Below are positions 1 to 9,253 of a stretch of 64,000 nucleotides of DNA, one piece after another. A program made the position numbers and the translations under genes. This DNA is from Holophagales bacterium (GTDB lineage Bacteria > Acidobacteriota > Thermoanaerobaculia > Multivoradales > Multivoraceae), in the NCBI GenBank assembly GCA_009843505.1, contig VYDI01000034.1, forward strand, positions 731,956 through 795,955, in the 5' to 3' direction. Each line of letters starts with the position of its first letter. Positions within the stretch are counted from its first letter, which is position 1. The notes beneath the pieces are model-generated. The model saw only the letters and a list, made by a program, of their open reading frames with translations. It was not told where the DNA came from and did no database searches.

Positions 1-1448
1 TCTACTACCTCCGCTCCCAGCCCGCGGGCCGGTTCGGCGGGGGTGGCGGCGATCTCGTCCTCTTCGACCTGGAGGATCGCGAGGAAACGGTGCTGCTCTC
101 CGGCGTCGGCGGCTTCTCCCTGAGCGCCGACGGCAAGAAGCTCCTCTACGCCGGCCAGAACGACTTCGGCATCGCGAACGCCGGCGGCAAGATCGACCGT
201 GCGCAAAGCGCCATGGCGGTCGACAAGCTGACGGTCCGCATCGATCCGCGCTCAGAGTGGAAGCAGATCTACGACGAGGTCTGGCGAATCAACCGCGACT
301 ACTTCTACGACCCGGGCATGCACGGGGCCGACTGGCCGGCAATGGCCGAGAAGTACAGCGGCTTCCTGGTCGACATCTCCACCCGCGCGGACCTGAACAA
401 GGTGCTGCGCTGGATGTGCAGCGAGATCGCGGTCGGCCACCACCGGGTAGGCGGCGGCGACCGGCGAGCCGATCCGGAGCGCGTGGGCGGGGGCCTGCTC
501 GGCGCGGACTTCGAGATCGCCGACGGCCGCTACCGCTTCGCCCACGTCCTTGGGGGCCTGAACTGGAACCCCGAACTGCGGGCACCGCTCACCGAGCCGG
601 GCGTCTCCGTTTCCGCCGGCGAGTACCTGCTTGCCGTCAACGGCGTCGACCTCGAAGCCGCCGACAACGTCTTCGAGCGCTTCGAGAACACCGCCGGCAA
701 GATCACCGACATCACAGTGGGTCCGAGCGCGGACGGTTCCGGTTCGCGCACGGTGTCCGTTGTGCCGATCCCGAACGAGTCGGCGCTCCGCAACCGGGAG
801 TGGGTCGAGGGCAACCTGGCCAAGGTCGACGAGGCCACCGACGGCCGCGTTGCCTACGTCTACGTGCCCAACACGACCACCCTCGGCCATACCTACTTCA
901 AGCGCTACTTCTTCCCGCAGGTCCACAAGCAGGCCCTGATCGTCGACGAGCGCTTCAACGGCGGCGGCCAGGTAGCGGACTACTACATCGACCACCTCCG
1001 GCGCCCGTACATCAGCCACTGGGCAACCCGCTACGGCGCCGACTTCCGCACTCCAAGCGCGGCCATCCTGGGGCCGAAGGTCATGATCATCGACGAGACC
1101 GCCGGTTCCGGCGGCGACCTGCTGCCGTGGATGTTCCGCAAGCTCGGCCTCGGCCCCCTGGTCGGCAAGCGGACCTGGGGCGGTCTGGTCGGCACGCTCG
1201 GCTTCCCCATCCTGATGGACGGCGGCTTCGTCACCGCCCCGAACCTGGCGATCTGGACCGAGGACGGCTTCGTCGTCGAGAACGTCGGCGTGCCGCCCGA
1301 CGTCGACGTCGAGCAGTGGCCCGCGGACATCATCGCCGGCCGTGACCCGCAGCTCGAGAAGGCGATCGAGATCGTCCTGGAGCAACTGGAGGCGAGCCCG
1401 CCGCCCGAACCGGTGAAGCCGCCCTTTCCGATCCGGGTCCGCCGCTAG
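1..1448 (+). CDS. Tricorn-type S41 peptidase, 3' part
   Basis: C-terminal part of a tricorn-like protease. The reading frame is open from the window edge (codons from base 3), so the GTG at 90 is not a real start and the N-terminal propellers lie outside the window. The visible part starts in beta-propeller-like sequence (FSLSADGKKLLYAG), then the core region (EVWRINRDYFYDPGMHG), a PDZ-like stretch and the S41 catalytic domain. The nucleophile serine sits in ETAGSGGDLLPWMF, the likely catalytic histidine in VGHHRVGGGDR. Family knowledge: tricorn proteases degrade oligopeptides downstream of larger proteases. A methyltransferase gene follows after 12 bp on the same strand. Identity is firm; cellular location cannot be told without the N terminus. 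Confidence 0.9.
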   Translation, partial: YYLRSQPAGRFGGGGGDLVLFDLEDREETVLLSGVGGFSLSADGKKLLYAGQNDFGIANAGGKIDRAQSAMAVDKLTVRIDPRSEWKQIYDEVWRINRDYFYDPGMHGADWPAMAEKYSGFLVDISTRADLNKVLRWMCSEIAVGHHRVGGGDRRADPERVGGGLLGADFEIADGRYRFAHVLGGLNWNPELRAPLTEPGVSVSAGEYLLAVNGVDLEAADNVFERFENTAGKITDITVGPSADGSGSRTVSVVPIPNESALRNREWVEGNLAKVDEATDGRVAYVYVPNTTTLGHTYFKRYFFPQVHKQALIVDERFNGGGQVADYYIDHLRRPYISHWATRYGADFRTPSAAILGPKVMIIDETAGSGGDLLPWMFRKLGLGPLVGKRTWGGLVGTLGFPILMDGGFVTAPNLAIWTEDGFVVENVGVPPDVDVEQWPADIIAGRDPQLEKAIEIVLEQLEASPPPEPVKPPFPIRVRR

Positions 1449-1460
1449 CTCCACCTGCCG

Positions 1461-2276
1461 GTGAACGTCAGCTTCCTGTTGCCGCGGCTACGCGCCGAGT
1501 GGCGCAAGCGCGCCGGGCGCGAACTCTCGGCGGCCGACATCCACCCGCGCTTTCGGGACCGGGAACGGCACTTCCGGTCGCCGCCGATGACGGCCGAGAT
1601 GGTGGCCGCGATCTCCCGCCTGTCGCCCCAGTTCCACCTGGAGCCCGGAGAGTCCTCCCGGTCGTTCTGGGAACTGACCCAGAACGGGTCGTGCTGGGGC
1701 GAGTTCGACGCCGCGGAGCCCGTGCTCCGCGCCATGCCGCGCCCCGGCAAGGCGCTCGACATCGGCTGCGGCCTCGGCCGCTCGACCACCTTCTTCCGGC
1801 GCGTCCTCGACTGGAGTGACACCGAGTTCCACCTCTACGACGGCGACGGTCCCCGGATCGACTACCCCCGCAGCGGGCAACGCACAGACCGCTCCTTCTG
1901 CGGCGACCTCACGGCGCTGCGCCAGGTGCTGGAGCACAACGGGGTTCCAAACTGCCGCGTCTTCGACGCCCACGAACTGAACCACCGCCTGGACGCCCTG
2001 CCCGGTCCCTACGACCTCGTGTACTCCTTCTACGCCGCCGGCTTCCACTGGTCGCTCGCCGACTTCTGGAGCGAGTTCGAGGCGATCTCGCATGGCCGAA
2101 CCGTCGGCGTCTTCACGATTCACCGGAACTTCGAGGAATTCCCGGCGCTCCGGGATTGGGCGTTCCGTATCGTCCCTTTCGAGCGCAGTCTGATCAAGGA
2201 TCGGCCCCACCGGCTGCTGCTCGCCTCTCGCGAAGAAGAACTCCTGGACCCGCTGGAGCAGCGATCCAGCCGCTAG
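1461..2276 (+). CDS. Putative class I SAM-dependent methyltransferase
   Basis: 271 residues from a GTG start 12 bp after the tricorn stop. Residues 97-112 carry a class I methyltransferase motif I (ALDIGCGLGRSTTFF; glycines 102, 104 and 106), followed by a plausible motif II region (FHLYDGDGPRIDY) and a later YDLVYSFYAAGFHWSLADFW segment like the motif IV/post-IV of SAM enzymes that act on small molecules or sugars. The N-terminal 90 residues are not recognised. Close spacing suggests co-transcription with the peptidase gene, without an obvious functional link. Substrate unknown. Confidence 0.65.
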   Translation: MNVSFLLPRLRAEWRKRAGRELSAADIHPRFRDRERHFRSPPMTAEMVAAISRLSPQFHLEPGESSRSFWELTQNGSCWGEFDAAEPVLRAMPRPGKALDIGCGLGRSTTFFRRVLDWSDTEFHLYDGDGPRIDYPRSGQRTDRSFCGDLTALRQVLEHNGVPNCRVFDAHELNHRLDALPGPYDLVYSFYAAGFHWSLADFWSEFEAISHGRTVGVFTIHRNFEEFPALRDWAFRIVPFERSLIKDRPHRLLLASREEELLDPLEQRSSR

Positions 2277-2313
2277 GCTTGCCCCACACCACAACAGCCC
2301 AGGGAGCAACGCG

Positions 2314-2724
2314 ATGCTCGACTCGCTCAAGAACTGCCAGCCCCAGACCTACGCCGCGATGCGGATCGTCGCCGGCTTCCTCTTTCTCTGGCACGGCGCG
2401 CAGAAACTCCTGGGCTTCCCGCTGCCGACTCCCGAAGGCGCTCCGACCTTCATTCTCTACATCGCCGGACCGATCGAGCTGATCGGCGGCGCCCTGATCA
2501 TGGTCGGCCTGTTCACCCGTCCGGTCGCTTTTCTTGCCAGCGGCCTGATGGCCTTCGCCTACTTCCTCGGCCACGCCACGCGCCTGGGCGACGACCAGCC
2601 GATCTGGCACGCCGTGATGCCGCTCACGAACGGCGGCGAAGCCGCCGTCCTCTTCTGCTTCGTGTTCCTCTTCATCGCCGCCAAGGGCAACGGCATTTGC
2701 AGCCTCGGCGGCGACGAGGACTGA
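2314..2724 (+). CDS. DoxX family membrane protein
   Basis: 136 residues with an ATG start and a GGGAG-type ribosome binding site (2299-2303). Four hydrophobic segments are spaced as in DoxX proteins: AAMRIVAGFLFLWHGAQKLL near the N terminus with the typical HGxQK signature, then IELIGGALIMVGLFTRPVA, LASGLMAFAYFLGHA and AAVLFCFVFLFIAAKG. DoxX-type proteins are small inner-membrane proteins, often linked to quinone or thiol redox in the envelope; the exact role here is not known. It converges with the SDR gene, leaving 15 bp between stops. Confidence 0.85.
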   Translation: MLDSLKNCQPQTYAAMRIVAGFLFLWHGAQKLLGFPLPTPEGAPTFILYIAGPIELIGGALIMVGLFTRPVAFLASGLMAFAYFLGHATRLGDDQPIWHAVMPLTNGGEAAVLFCFVFLFIAAKGNGICSLGGDED

Positions 2725-2739
2725 AGCCGACCGACGCCC

Positions 2740-3510
2740 TCAGCTCACCGCGAAGATGCCGCCGTCGACCGGGATGGCGGCGCCGGTGACGTAGGCCGCG
2801 GCGCGGGACGCCAGGTAGATCGAAACGCCGGCCATGTCCTCCGGCGTGCCGATCCGCTTGCGCGGGTTGCGGGCGCGGATCTCGTCGCCGAACTTCCGCA
2901 GGTTGTACTCCATCATCTTGCTCTCGAACGGGCCCGGACAGACGGCGTTCACCGTGATGTCCTCGGGCGCGAGACGGCGCGCGAGGGCTCGGGTCAGGTG
3001 GATCATGCCGGCCTTGCTGGCGCTGTAGGGGTAGTGCTCCTGCGGGTTCACGTGCAGGCCGTCGATTGAGGCGATGTTGATCACCCGCCCCGGATCGTCC
3101 TCCGTTGCCGCGGCGCGCAGCTCGGGGAGCAGCTTGACGGTCAGGTAGAACGGGCCCTTCAGGTTGATGTCCATCACCTTGTCCCAGCCGGACTCGGGGA
3201 ACTCCTCGAGCGGCGCTCCCCAGGCGGCGCCGGCGTTGTTGACCAGGATGTGAAGCCTGTCCTCACGTTCCCGCAGCTCGGCGCAGAAACGCTCCACCCC
3301 TTCGATCGTCGACAGGTCGTTCGGCAGCGAGACGCACTCGCCGTAAGCCGAGAGCTCGTCGGCCATCGCGTCGCAGACAGCAGCCTTCCGCGAGCTGATG
3401 TAGGTACGGACGCCGTTCTCGACGAAGCCGCGAGCGATCATCGCCCCGATGCCGCGGGAGCCCCCGGTGACCACCGCCACCTTGCCGGAAACGTCGAACA
3501 GGTTCTTCAT
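2740..3510 (-). CDS. SDR family NAD(P)-dependent oxidoreductase
   Basis: 256 residues, classical short-chain dehydrogenase/reductase length. The cofactor motif TGGSRGIG is at residues 15-22, the catalytic Tyr162 and Lys166 are in YSASK, the serine is in the INIASIDG strand, and the C terminus ends with VTGAAIPVDGG as in FabG-like members. It begins 2 bp after the stop of the VWFA gene, so it is the last gene of the operon 6916-2740. SDRs of this type oxidise or reduce secondary alcohols/ketones; together with the monooxygenase upstream a ketone/alcohol conversion is plausible, but the substrate cannot be read from sequence. Confidence 0.9.
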   Translation of the reverse strand: MKNLFDVSGKVAVVTGGSRGIGAMIARGFVENGVRTYISSRKAAVCDAMADELSAYGECVSLPNDLSTIEGVERFCAELREREDRLHILVNNAGAAWGAPLEEFPESGWDKVMDINLKGPFYLTVKLLPELRAAATEDDPGRVINIASIDGLHVNPQEHYPYSASKAGMIHLTRALARRLAPEDITVNAVCPGPFESKMMEYNLRKFGDEIRARNPRKRIGTPEDMAGVSIYLASRAAAYVTGAAIPVDGGIFAVS

Positions 3511-3512
3511 CG

Positions 3513-5261
3513 CTATCCCCCAACGGTCAAGGCGTCAGTCAGTACGGACCCCGACCGCGCGGCCTGGTCCCAGAGTCCGAGCGCAATCCGGTGGCGGCCC
3601 CCGGGCAGACGGATTCTCAGGCCGGCCCGGTAGTGGCTTTCGAGGGCTTCCGTGAGCGCTTCCGCGGGCACCTCGAGCGGCACCTCCAGATGCTGCGCCG
3701 CGGTCAGCTCGTCGTCGTCGTCCCTGGGGTCGGCGGCAAGCCGGGTGGCGGGCCCGGGGTCGCCCTCGATCTCGACCAGCTCGACGCTGCTGATCGGAAA
3801 CTCGATCCACATCTGAACGTCGTAGAGGTCCTCGCCTTCGACGGGCATGATCGCGTCGACGTTGACCTCCATCCGGTGCGGGTTGTCACTCTCGCCGACG
3901 TACGCCGCCGCCAGCGCCCTCTCCGAGATGCGCGAGCGGACCCCCTTTTTGACGTAGCTCCGACGGTAGTCCGCCGAAGCGCCCCTCACTCCGCGCACCC
4001 GCACCTCGATCGACGTGAACTCGCCCTCGACCTTGTTCGCCGACGAGAGCCCGAGCGAGTAGTACGACTGCATGCCGCCGACGGCCTGGGCCAGCACGCC
4101 GGTCAGCCTCCCGCCGCCGGTGCGACCGAACCCGCCGGTCCCTTCGGCCAGGTTGTGAAGCGCTTCCCGGCGATCCGAGACCTCCATCAGCGCGCCGCGC
4201 CCCCTGGAGCGCCTGGCGCTCGTCGCGGCGTCGCCCGGCGGCGGCTTGGCCGCGAACAGCGTGACGCCGTAGGTGTTGGCCTCGGCGACGATGGCCTGAA
4301 TCGTCGCGGTCGCCCGGAACTGTTCGACCTCCTGTTGCAGGCGGCCGACCTCCATGCTCGCATCACGGTCGAAGATGCCGCCCGTGCCGGGCGCGCCGCC
4401 GGCCTGACCGCCGCCCGCCCGCTCGACCAGGGCGCCGGCGTCGCTGGCGCCGCCCGTGAGCAAGTCCTGGACGTGCTCCATCAGGGTACCGAGGGGCCGC
4501 TCGGCGATGCCGTCGGAGACGAAGACGAGCGCCTTGCGGCCCTCGAGCCAGGCCAGCGTGCGCACGAAGTTCCCGAGCGCCTCGAAGCTGGCCTCCGAAT
4601 CGTTGTAGACCTCGCGGGCGTACGTCCTCATCTCGCCCAACAGGGCGTCGATCGCGAGGCCCGCGTTCTGGCGGTCGAGTCGGTCGCGGCTGCGCATCCG
4701 GTGGAAGATGTCCGTGACGGAGAGTTGAGCGCTCTGCCGGAGACCGTCCCTCTGGTCGCCGACCGTCTGCTGACCCCTCAGACCGTTCAGGGCGCCCCGG
4801 ATCGCCCCCCAGTTCCGGGTGAAGTTCTGCACGACGCGCGGCTCCTGGTCATGCGCCGCGACCATGATCCGCACCCGGCGATCCTCGAGCACCGTCGGCA
4901 GGTCGACCTCCAGTTCGGCGAGCGCCCGGTCGCGGTTCGCGGACAGCAGGTTGTGCTGATCGAGATAGAGGACGAGCCAGATCGGCGCCGTCGCGTCCGG
5001 ATCTTCCCGCACGACTTCGTAGAAGTTCACTGGCTGGACCCGTTCGCCGTTCTCGAACACCTGGAAGTTGGAGAGTTCGAGCCCGGTGACCGGCTCGCCC
5101 TGACGATTGGTGACGTGAACGTCGATGTTGACGACCTCGACGTCGACGGTCTCCTGGATGACCCCGGCGGTGGGCTCAGTCTGTAGCTGGGCGGTGACGG
5201 GCGTCGCCGCGACCAGCAGCGCTACCACGGAACAGGAAACGAGGCAGGCTCTGCATCTCAT
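3513..5261 (-). CDS. VWFA-related (Acidobacteria-type) exported protein
   Basis: 582 residues with a clear signal peptide (MRCRACLVSCSVVALLVAAT, cleavage near PVTAQ). The mature start has the family hallmark of a beta-sandwich segment with VVNIDVHVTNRQGEPV, then a VWA-like domain (LVLYLDQHNL near the first strand, KALVFVSDGIAERP near the fourth). This layout is that of the VWFA-related domain family abundant in Acidobacteriota, usually exported and of unknown function. Residues around 285-300 form a Gly-rich linker. Its ATG overlaps the stop of the monooxygenase gene by 4 nt (ATGA), so translation is probably coupled. This gene is the main taxonomic clue in the window. Confidence 0.85.
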   Translation of the reverse strand: MRCRACLVSCSVVALLVAATPVTAQLQTEPTAGVIQETVDVEVVNIDVHVTNRQGEPVTGLELSNFQVFENGERVQPVNFYEVVREDPDATAPIWLVLYLDQHNLLSANRDRALAELEVDLPTVLEDRRVRIMVAAHDQEPRVVQNFTRNWGAIRGALNGLRGQQTVGDQRDGLRQSAQLSVTDIFHRMRSRDRLDRQNAGLAIDALLGEMRTYAREVYNDSEASFEALGNFVRTLAWLEGRKALVFVSDGIAERPLGTLMEHVQDLLTGGASDAGALVERAGGGQAGGAPGTGGIFDRDASMEVGRLQQEVEQFRATATIQAIVAEANTYGVTLFAAKPPPGDAATSARRSRGRGALMEVSDRREALHNLAEGTGGFGRTGGGRLTGVLAQAVGGMQSYYSLGLSSANKVEGEFTSIEVRVRGVRGASADYRRSYVKKGVRSRISERALAAAYVGESDNPHRMEVNVDAIMPVEGEDLYDVQMWIEFPISSVELVEIEGDPGPATRLAADPRDDDDELTAAQHLEVPLEVPAEALTEALESHYRAGLRIRLPGGRHRIALGLWDQAARSGSVLTDALTVGG

Positions 5262-6916
5262 GACAGTTCGAACCCCTCATAGTCGTTGGCTGCGACGGCG
5301 TCGCACTTCTCCACGTAGGGAGGAAAGCCCAGGTAGGGCATGAACACTCGCGGCTTGCCCGGCACGTTGGCCCCCAGGTACCAGGAGTTGCAGGTGGGAT
5401 AGAGAGTCGCGCCGGCGACCTCGCCGACGTGGGCGACCCACTCGTTCTCGGCCTCCCGGGTTGCCTCGATCGCGGCGTGGCCGCGATCCCGCATCCAGGC
5501 CATGCAGTCGGCAACCCAGTCCACATGCTGTTCGATCGACGGCAGCATGTTCGAGAGCACGGACGGACTCCCGGGGCCGGTGATCACGAACAGGTTGGGG
5601 AACCCCGCCACGCCCAGGCCGAGGTAGGCGCGAGGTCCGTCCTCCCACTTCGAGCGCAGGGTCCGCCCGCCGCGACCACGAATGTCGATGCGGGCGAGCG
5701 CGCCCGTCATCGCGTCGAAGCCGGTTGCGAAGACGATCGCGTCCAGCGCGTAGTCCCGGCCGCCCGTGCGGAGCCCGGACTTCGTGATCTTCTCGACCGG
5801 CGAGGAGCTGACGTCGACCAGGGTGACGTTGGACCGGTTGAAGGTCTCGAAGTAGCCGCTGTCGAGGCAGATCCGCTTGCAGCCGATCACGTTGGTCGGG
5901 CTCAGCAGGTCGGCGACTTCGCGGTCGTCCACGATGCCGCGGATCTTCTCGCGGACGAACCCGGCGGCGGCATCGTTCGCCTCCTGGCTCATCAGCATGT
6001 CGGCGAAGGAGGCCATGAACGAGAAGCCTCCGTACTCCCAGCGCTCCTCGAAGCGTCGCCGGCGTTCCTCCGGACGAACTTCCGCGAACGCGTCGTTCAT
6101 CGCGTTCATGTCGGCGCCGAGTCCGGCCGGCATCCGCTTGTTGCGTGCCCGGAAGGCCGGGTACTCGGCCTTGACCTCCGCCTCCCGGTTCTGGTCCATC
6201 GGGCCGTTCTGGGCCGGAATCGAGTAGTTGGGAGTGCGCTGGAACACGGTGAGGTGCGCCGCCTCCCGCGCGATCACGGGAATCGCCTGGATCGCCGACG
6301 ATCCGGTGCCGACGACGCCCACCCGGAGCCCGGTGAAGTCGACGCCCTCGTGCGGCCAGGCGCCGGTGTGGTACTTCTCGCCCTGGAAGTCGTCGAGTCC
6401 CTCGAAATCCGGCAGGTTCGCCGCCGACAGGCAACCCGTGGCCATCACGATGAAACGGGCGAAGACGGTCTCGTTCCCGGCATCCTTGCCGTTGCTCCTG
6501 GCGGCGCCACCGACGCCGAAGGCCCCAGCCGTCGCTCCCTCCGGCGGCGCGACCTCGACCCGCCAGCGGGAATCCTCCTCCTCGAAGCGGGTCGAGACGA
6601 CGCGGCGGCCGAACTCGATGTCGCGCCGGAGGTCGAAACGGTCCGCCACGTGGTTCGCGTAGCGGAGGATCTCCGGCTGGCCCGAGTAGCGTTCACTCCA
6701 GGACCACTCCTGCTGGAGTTCCTCCGAGAACTGGTACGAGTACTCCAGGCTCTCGACATCGCAGCGGGCGCCCGGATATCGGTTCCAGTACCAGGTACCA
6801 CCCACGCCGTCGCCGGCCTCAAACGCCCGGACCGTGAACCCCAGGCCGCGCAGGCGGTAGACCATGTAGAGACCAGCGAAGCCGGCTCCAACCACGACCA
6901 CATCGAACTTCCGCAT
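5258..6916 (-). CDS. Baeyer-Villiger-type flavin monooxygenase
   Basis: 552 residues from the ATG at 6916; the frame is open much further upstream, but MRKFDVVVVGAGFAG is the natural N terminus, with the FAD motif GAGFAG at 10-15. The diagnostic FxGxxxHxxxW fingerprint is present as FQGEKYHTGAW, followed by the NADPH Rossmann motif GVVGTGSSAIQ. Class B flavoprotein monooxygenases insert one oxygen atom into ketones (to esters/lactones) or oxidise heteroatoms, cytosolic and NADPH dependent. It is the first gene of the operon with the VWFA and SDR genes and is divergent from the CoA-transferase gene 66 bp away. Substrate unknown. Confidence 0.9.
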   Translation of the reverse strand: MRKFDVVVVGAGFAGLYMVYRLRGLGFTVRAFEAGDGVGGTWYWNRYPGARCDVESLEYSYQFSEELQQEWSWSERYSGQPEILRYANHVADRFDLRRDIEFGRRVVSTRFEEEDSRWRVEVAPPEGATAGAFGVGGAARSNGKDAGNETVFARFIVMATGCLSAANLPDFEGLDDFQGEKYHTGAWPHEGVDFTGLRVGVVGTGSSAIQAIPVIAREAAHLTVFQRTPNYSIPAQNGPMDQNREAEVKAEYPAFRARNKRMPAGLGADMNAMNDAFAEVRPEERRRRFEERWEYGGFSFMASFADMLMSQEANDAAAGFVREKIRGIVDDREVADLLSPTNVIGCKRICLDSGYFETFNRSNVTLVDVSSSPVEKITKSGLRTGGRDYALDAIVFATGFDAMTGALARIDIRGRGGRTLRSKWEDGPRAYLGLGVAGFPNLFVITGPGSPSVLSNMLPSIEQHVDWVADCMAWMRDRGHAAIEATREAENEWVAHVGEVAGATLYPTCNSWYLGANVPGKPRVFMPYLGFPPYVEKCDAVAANDYEGFELS

Positions 6917-6982
6917 AGAGAGAGGATCGTATGCTACGGCTGCCATCCGCGTCCGGCGCCGACCGGTGGACGCGCCGCAGCC

Positions 6983-8158
6983 ATGCCCGCCCTCGACGGA
7001 CTCCGGATCCTCGACCTGACCCGCATCCTGGCCGGGCCGACGTGCACCCAACTGCTCGGCGACCTGGGCGCGGACGTGATCAAGGTCGAACGTCCCGGCC
7101 GAGGCGACGACACGCGCGGCTGGGGTCCGCCCTTCGTCAAGGACGGGAACGGCAAGGACACGAGCGAGAGTGCGTACTACCTGTGCGCCAACCGGAACAA
7201 GCGCTCGGTCGCGATCGATCTCGCGACCGAAGAGGGCGCCGGCCTGGTCCGCCGACTCGCTGCACGCTCCGACGTCCTGATCGAGAACTTCAAGGTCGGC
7301 GCACTCGGCCGCTACGGCCTGGGCTACGACGACCTCAGGGATGAACTGCCGGGACTCGTCTACTGCTCGATCACCGGCTTCGGCCAGACCGGACCGAACG
7401 CGCACCGCGCCGGCTACGACCTGCTGGCGCAGGGCTACGGCGGCATCATGAGCCTCACCGGCGCGCCGGACGGCGAACCGATGAAGGTCGGCGTCGGCAT
7501 CGCCGACATCATGTGCGGAATGTACGCGGCGACCGCGATCCTGGCCGCGCTGCGACACCGCGACCGGACCGGCCGCGGCCAGCACATCGACGTCGCCCTG
7601 GTCGACGCCCAGATGGCCTGGCTCGTCAACGAGGGATCGAACTACCTGATCTCCGGCGAGGTGCCGGAGCGGCGCGGCAACGAGCACCCGAACATCGTCC
7701 CCTACGGCGTCTTCGAGACCGCCGACGGGCACGTGATCGTCGCGGTCGGCAACGACTCCCAGTACGAGCGCTTCTGCGAGCTGCTCGGCGCCCCTGAACT
7801 CGCGTCGGACGACCGCTACCGAACGAACGCCGGCCGGCTCGCCCACCGGGACGAACTGGTGGCGCGACTGTCGGATCTCGTGCGCGAGCTGAGTAGCGCC
7901 GAGGTGTTGGCCGGCCTGGAAGCCCGCGGCGTGCCCGGCGGACCGATCCACGACCTGGAGCAGGCGCTGGCATCGGATCAGGCAGAGGCCCGCGGCATGA
8001 CGATCGACATGCCGCACCCGCTCTCCGGGAGCGGCACGGTCAGGATGGTCGCCAACCCGATCGGGATGTCCGAAACGCCGGTGACCTACCGCCGGTCCCC
8101 GCCTGTGTGCGGCGCCGACACGGACGAGGTGATCGAGGAAGTACTGGGCGACGACTAG
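6983..8158 (+). CDS. Class III (CaiB/BaiF) CoA-transferase
   Basis: 391 residues from ATG 6983; the frame runs open far upstream but MPALDGLRILDLTRILAGP is the canonical N terminus. The catalytic aspartate is Asp146 in RAGYDLLAQGYGG, equivalent to the aspartate that forms the aspartyl-CoA anhydride in formyl-CoA transferase and AMACR. Family members move CoA between carboxylic acids or racemise 2-methylacyl-CoA. The following gene, 75 bp downstream on the same strand, is FabH-like, which suggests acyl-CoA handling. Substrate not deducible. Confidence 0.92.
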   Translation: MPALDGLRILDLTRILAGPTCTQLLGDLGADVIKVERPGRGDDTRGWGPPFVKDGNGKDTSESAYYLCANRNKRSVAIDLATEEGAGLVRRLAARSDVLIENFKVGALGRYGLGYDDLRDELPGLVYCSITGFGQTGPNAHRAGYDLLAQGYGGIMSLTGAPDGEPMKVGVGIADIMCGMYAATAILAALRHRDRTGRGQHIDVALVDAQMAWLVNEGSNYLISGEVPERRGNEHPNIVPYGVFETADGHVIVAVGNDSQYERFCELLGAPELASDDRYRTNAGRLAHRDELVARLSDLVRELSSAEVLAGLEARGVPGGPIHDLEQALASDQAEARGMTIDMPHPLSGSGTVRMVANPIGMSETPVTYRRSPPVCGADTDEVIEEVLGDD

Positions 8159-8223
8159 GAGTCGCCACACGGGTCGCCAAGCGGTGGTACGGTGGACGAG
8201 CCACCCGGCAATCTCAGGCCCCT

Positions 8224-8228
8224 AGGAG
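8224..8228 (+). promoter_or_regulatory. Shine-Dalgarno deciding a TTG start
   Basis: AGGAG at 8224-8228 lies 5 nt before TTG 8234 of the FabH-like gene. The in-frame GTG at 8192 would add 14 residues not seen in the family and has no comparable site. Confidence 0.7.
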
Positions 8229-8233
8229 ACCAC

Positions 8234-9229
8234 TTGACGAACACGGCCGTAGGAATCAGCGGCTTCGGCGGTTACGTGCCGGAGCGAGTGATGACGAACG
8301 AGGAGTGGACCCGGTACGTAGACACCTCCGACGAATGGATCGTGGAGCGCACCGGCATCCACCGGCGCCGCGTCGCCGCCGAGGACGAGTCCACGGCCGA
8401 CATGGCAACGGCCGCCGCCAGATCGGCGCTCGAGAGCCGCGGTATCGGCCCCGAAGAGATCGACGAGATCATCGTCGCTACGGACACGCCGGAGGTCTAC
8501 ACCCCGGATACGGCCTCCTTCGTCCAGCGCAAGCTCGGCGCCCGCGAAGTCCCTTCCTACGACCTGGGCGGCAGCGGCTGCGCCGGCTTCGTGCAGGCGA
8601 TGGACGTCGCCCGCTCGCGGGTGCTGACCGGGACCCGCCGGGTGCTCGTCATCGGGGTCGAGCTGATCACGCGTCTGGTGAGCTGGAAGATCCGCGAGAC
8701 GTGCGTACTGTTCGGCGACGCCGCGGCCGGCGTGATCGTCGAGCGCGGACCCCAGATGGCCGAGATCCTCGGCGCCAAGACCGGCACCGACGGCAGCCAG
8801 TGGAGCATTCTGACCCTGGAGATCGGCGGCACCCGCAAGCCGTTCAGCCTCGAGTACGCCCAGAAGGAAGAGCATCTGAAGCTCATCATGGAAGGCAGGG
8901 CGGTGTTCCGTCACGCCGTCCATCGCATGTCGGAGGTCGGCCTCGACGTGCTGGAAGCCGTGGGCGCGAAGCTCGAGGACGTGGCCATGATCGTGCCCCA
9001 CCAGGCGAATCTGCGCATCGTCCAGGCGGTCGCGAAGAACCTGTCCGTACCGATGGAGAAGGTCTACACGAATCTCCAGGAGTACGGCAACACGGGCTCG
9101 GCATCCGTTCCCCTGGCGCTGTGGGAAGCGCACAACAAGGGTCGCATCTCACCGGGCGACCTCGTGCTGCTGACCTCCTTCGGCGCCGGCTTCCACTGGG
9201 GCGCGGCACTGTTGCGGTTTACGGGCTAG
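8234..9229 (+). CDS. fabH: Beta-ketoacyl-ACP synthase III (FabH-like)
   Basis: 331 residues from TTG 8234, chosen for its Shine-Dalgarno and because TNTAVGISGFGGYVP is the usual thiolase-fold N terminus. The full catalytic triad is visible: Cys116 in GGSGCAGF, His256 in VPHQANLR and Asn286 in YGNTGSASVP; the DEWIVERTGI segment near residue 40 is also typical. The enzyme condenses an acyl-CoA starter with malonyl-ACP. No other fab gene is next to it, so it could be a specialised KAS III (for example a secondary-metabolite or acyl-CoA ligating homologue) rather than the housekeeping one. It sits downstream of the CoA-transferase. Confidence 0.88.
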   Translation: MTNTAVGISGFGGYVPERVMTNEEWTRYVDTSDEWIVERTGIHRRRVAAEDESTADMATAAARSALESRGIGPEEIDEIIVATDTPEVYTPDTASFVQRKLGAREVPSYDLGGSGCAGFVQAMDVARSRVLTGTRRVLVIGVELITRLVSWKIRETCVLFGDAAAGVIVERGPQMAEILGAKTGTDGSQWSILTLEIGGTRKPFSLEYAQKEEHLKLIMEGRAVFRHAVHRMSEVGLDVLEAVGAKLEDVAMIVPHQANLRIVQAVAKNLSVPMEKVYTNLQEYGNTGSASVPLALWEAHNKGRISPGDLVLLTSFGAGFHWGAALLRFTG

Positions 9230-9253
9230 GAAACCCGGAACGCGGGACTCACC

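Noticed and set aside
3591..5186. Long plus-strand frame opposite the VWFA gene
   Set aside because: Composition typical of an antisense shadow; the minus-strand product has a signal peptide and family features.
5258..8170. A 970-residue minus-strand frame covering the monooxygenase and continuing upstream
   Set aside because: The upstream half is antisense to the well-supported CoA-transferase gene; the FAD motif begins right after ATG 6916.
8192..8233. GTG 8192 as the start of the FabH-like gene
   Set aside because: Adds an unconserved 14-residue leader and lacks a ribosome binding site; TTG 8234 has AGGAG at 5 nt.
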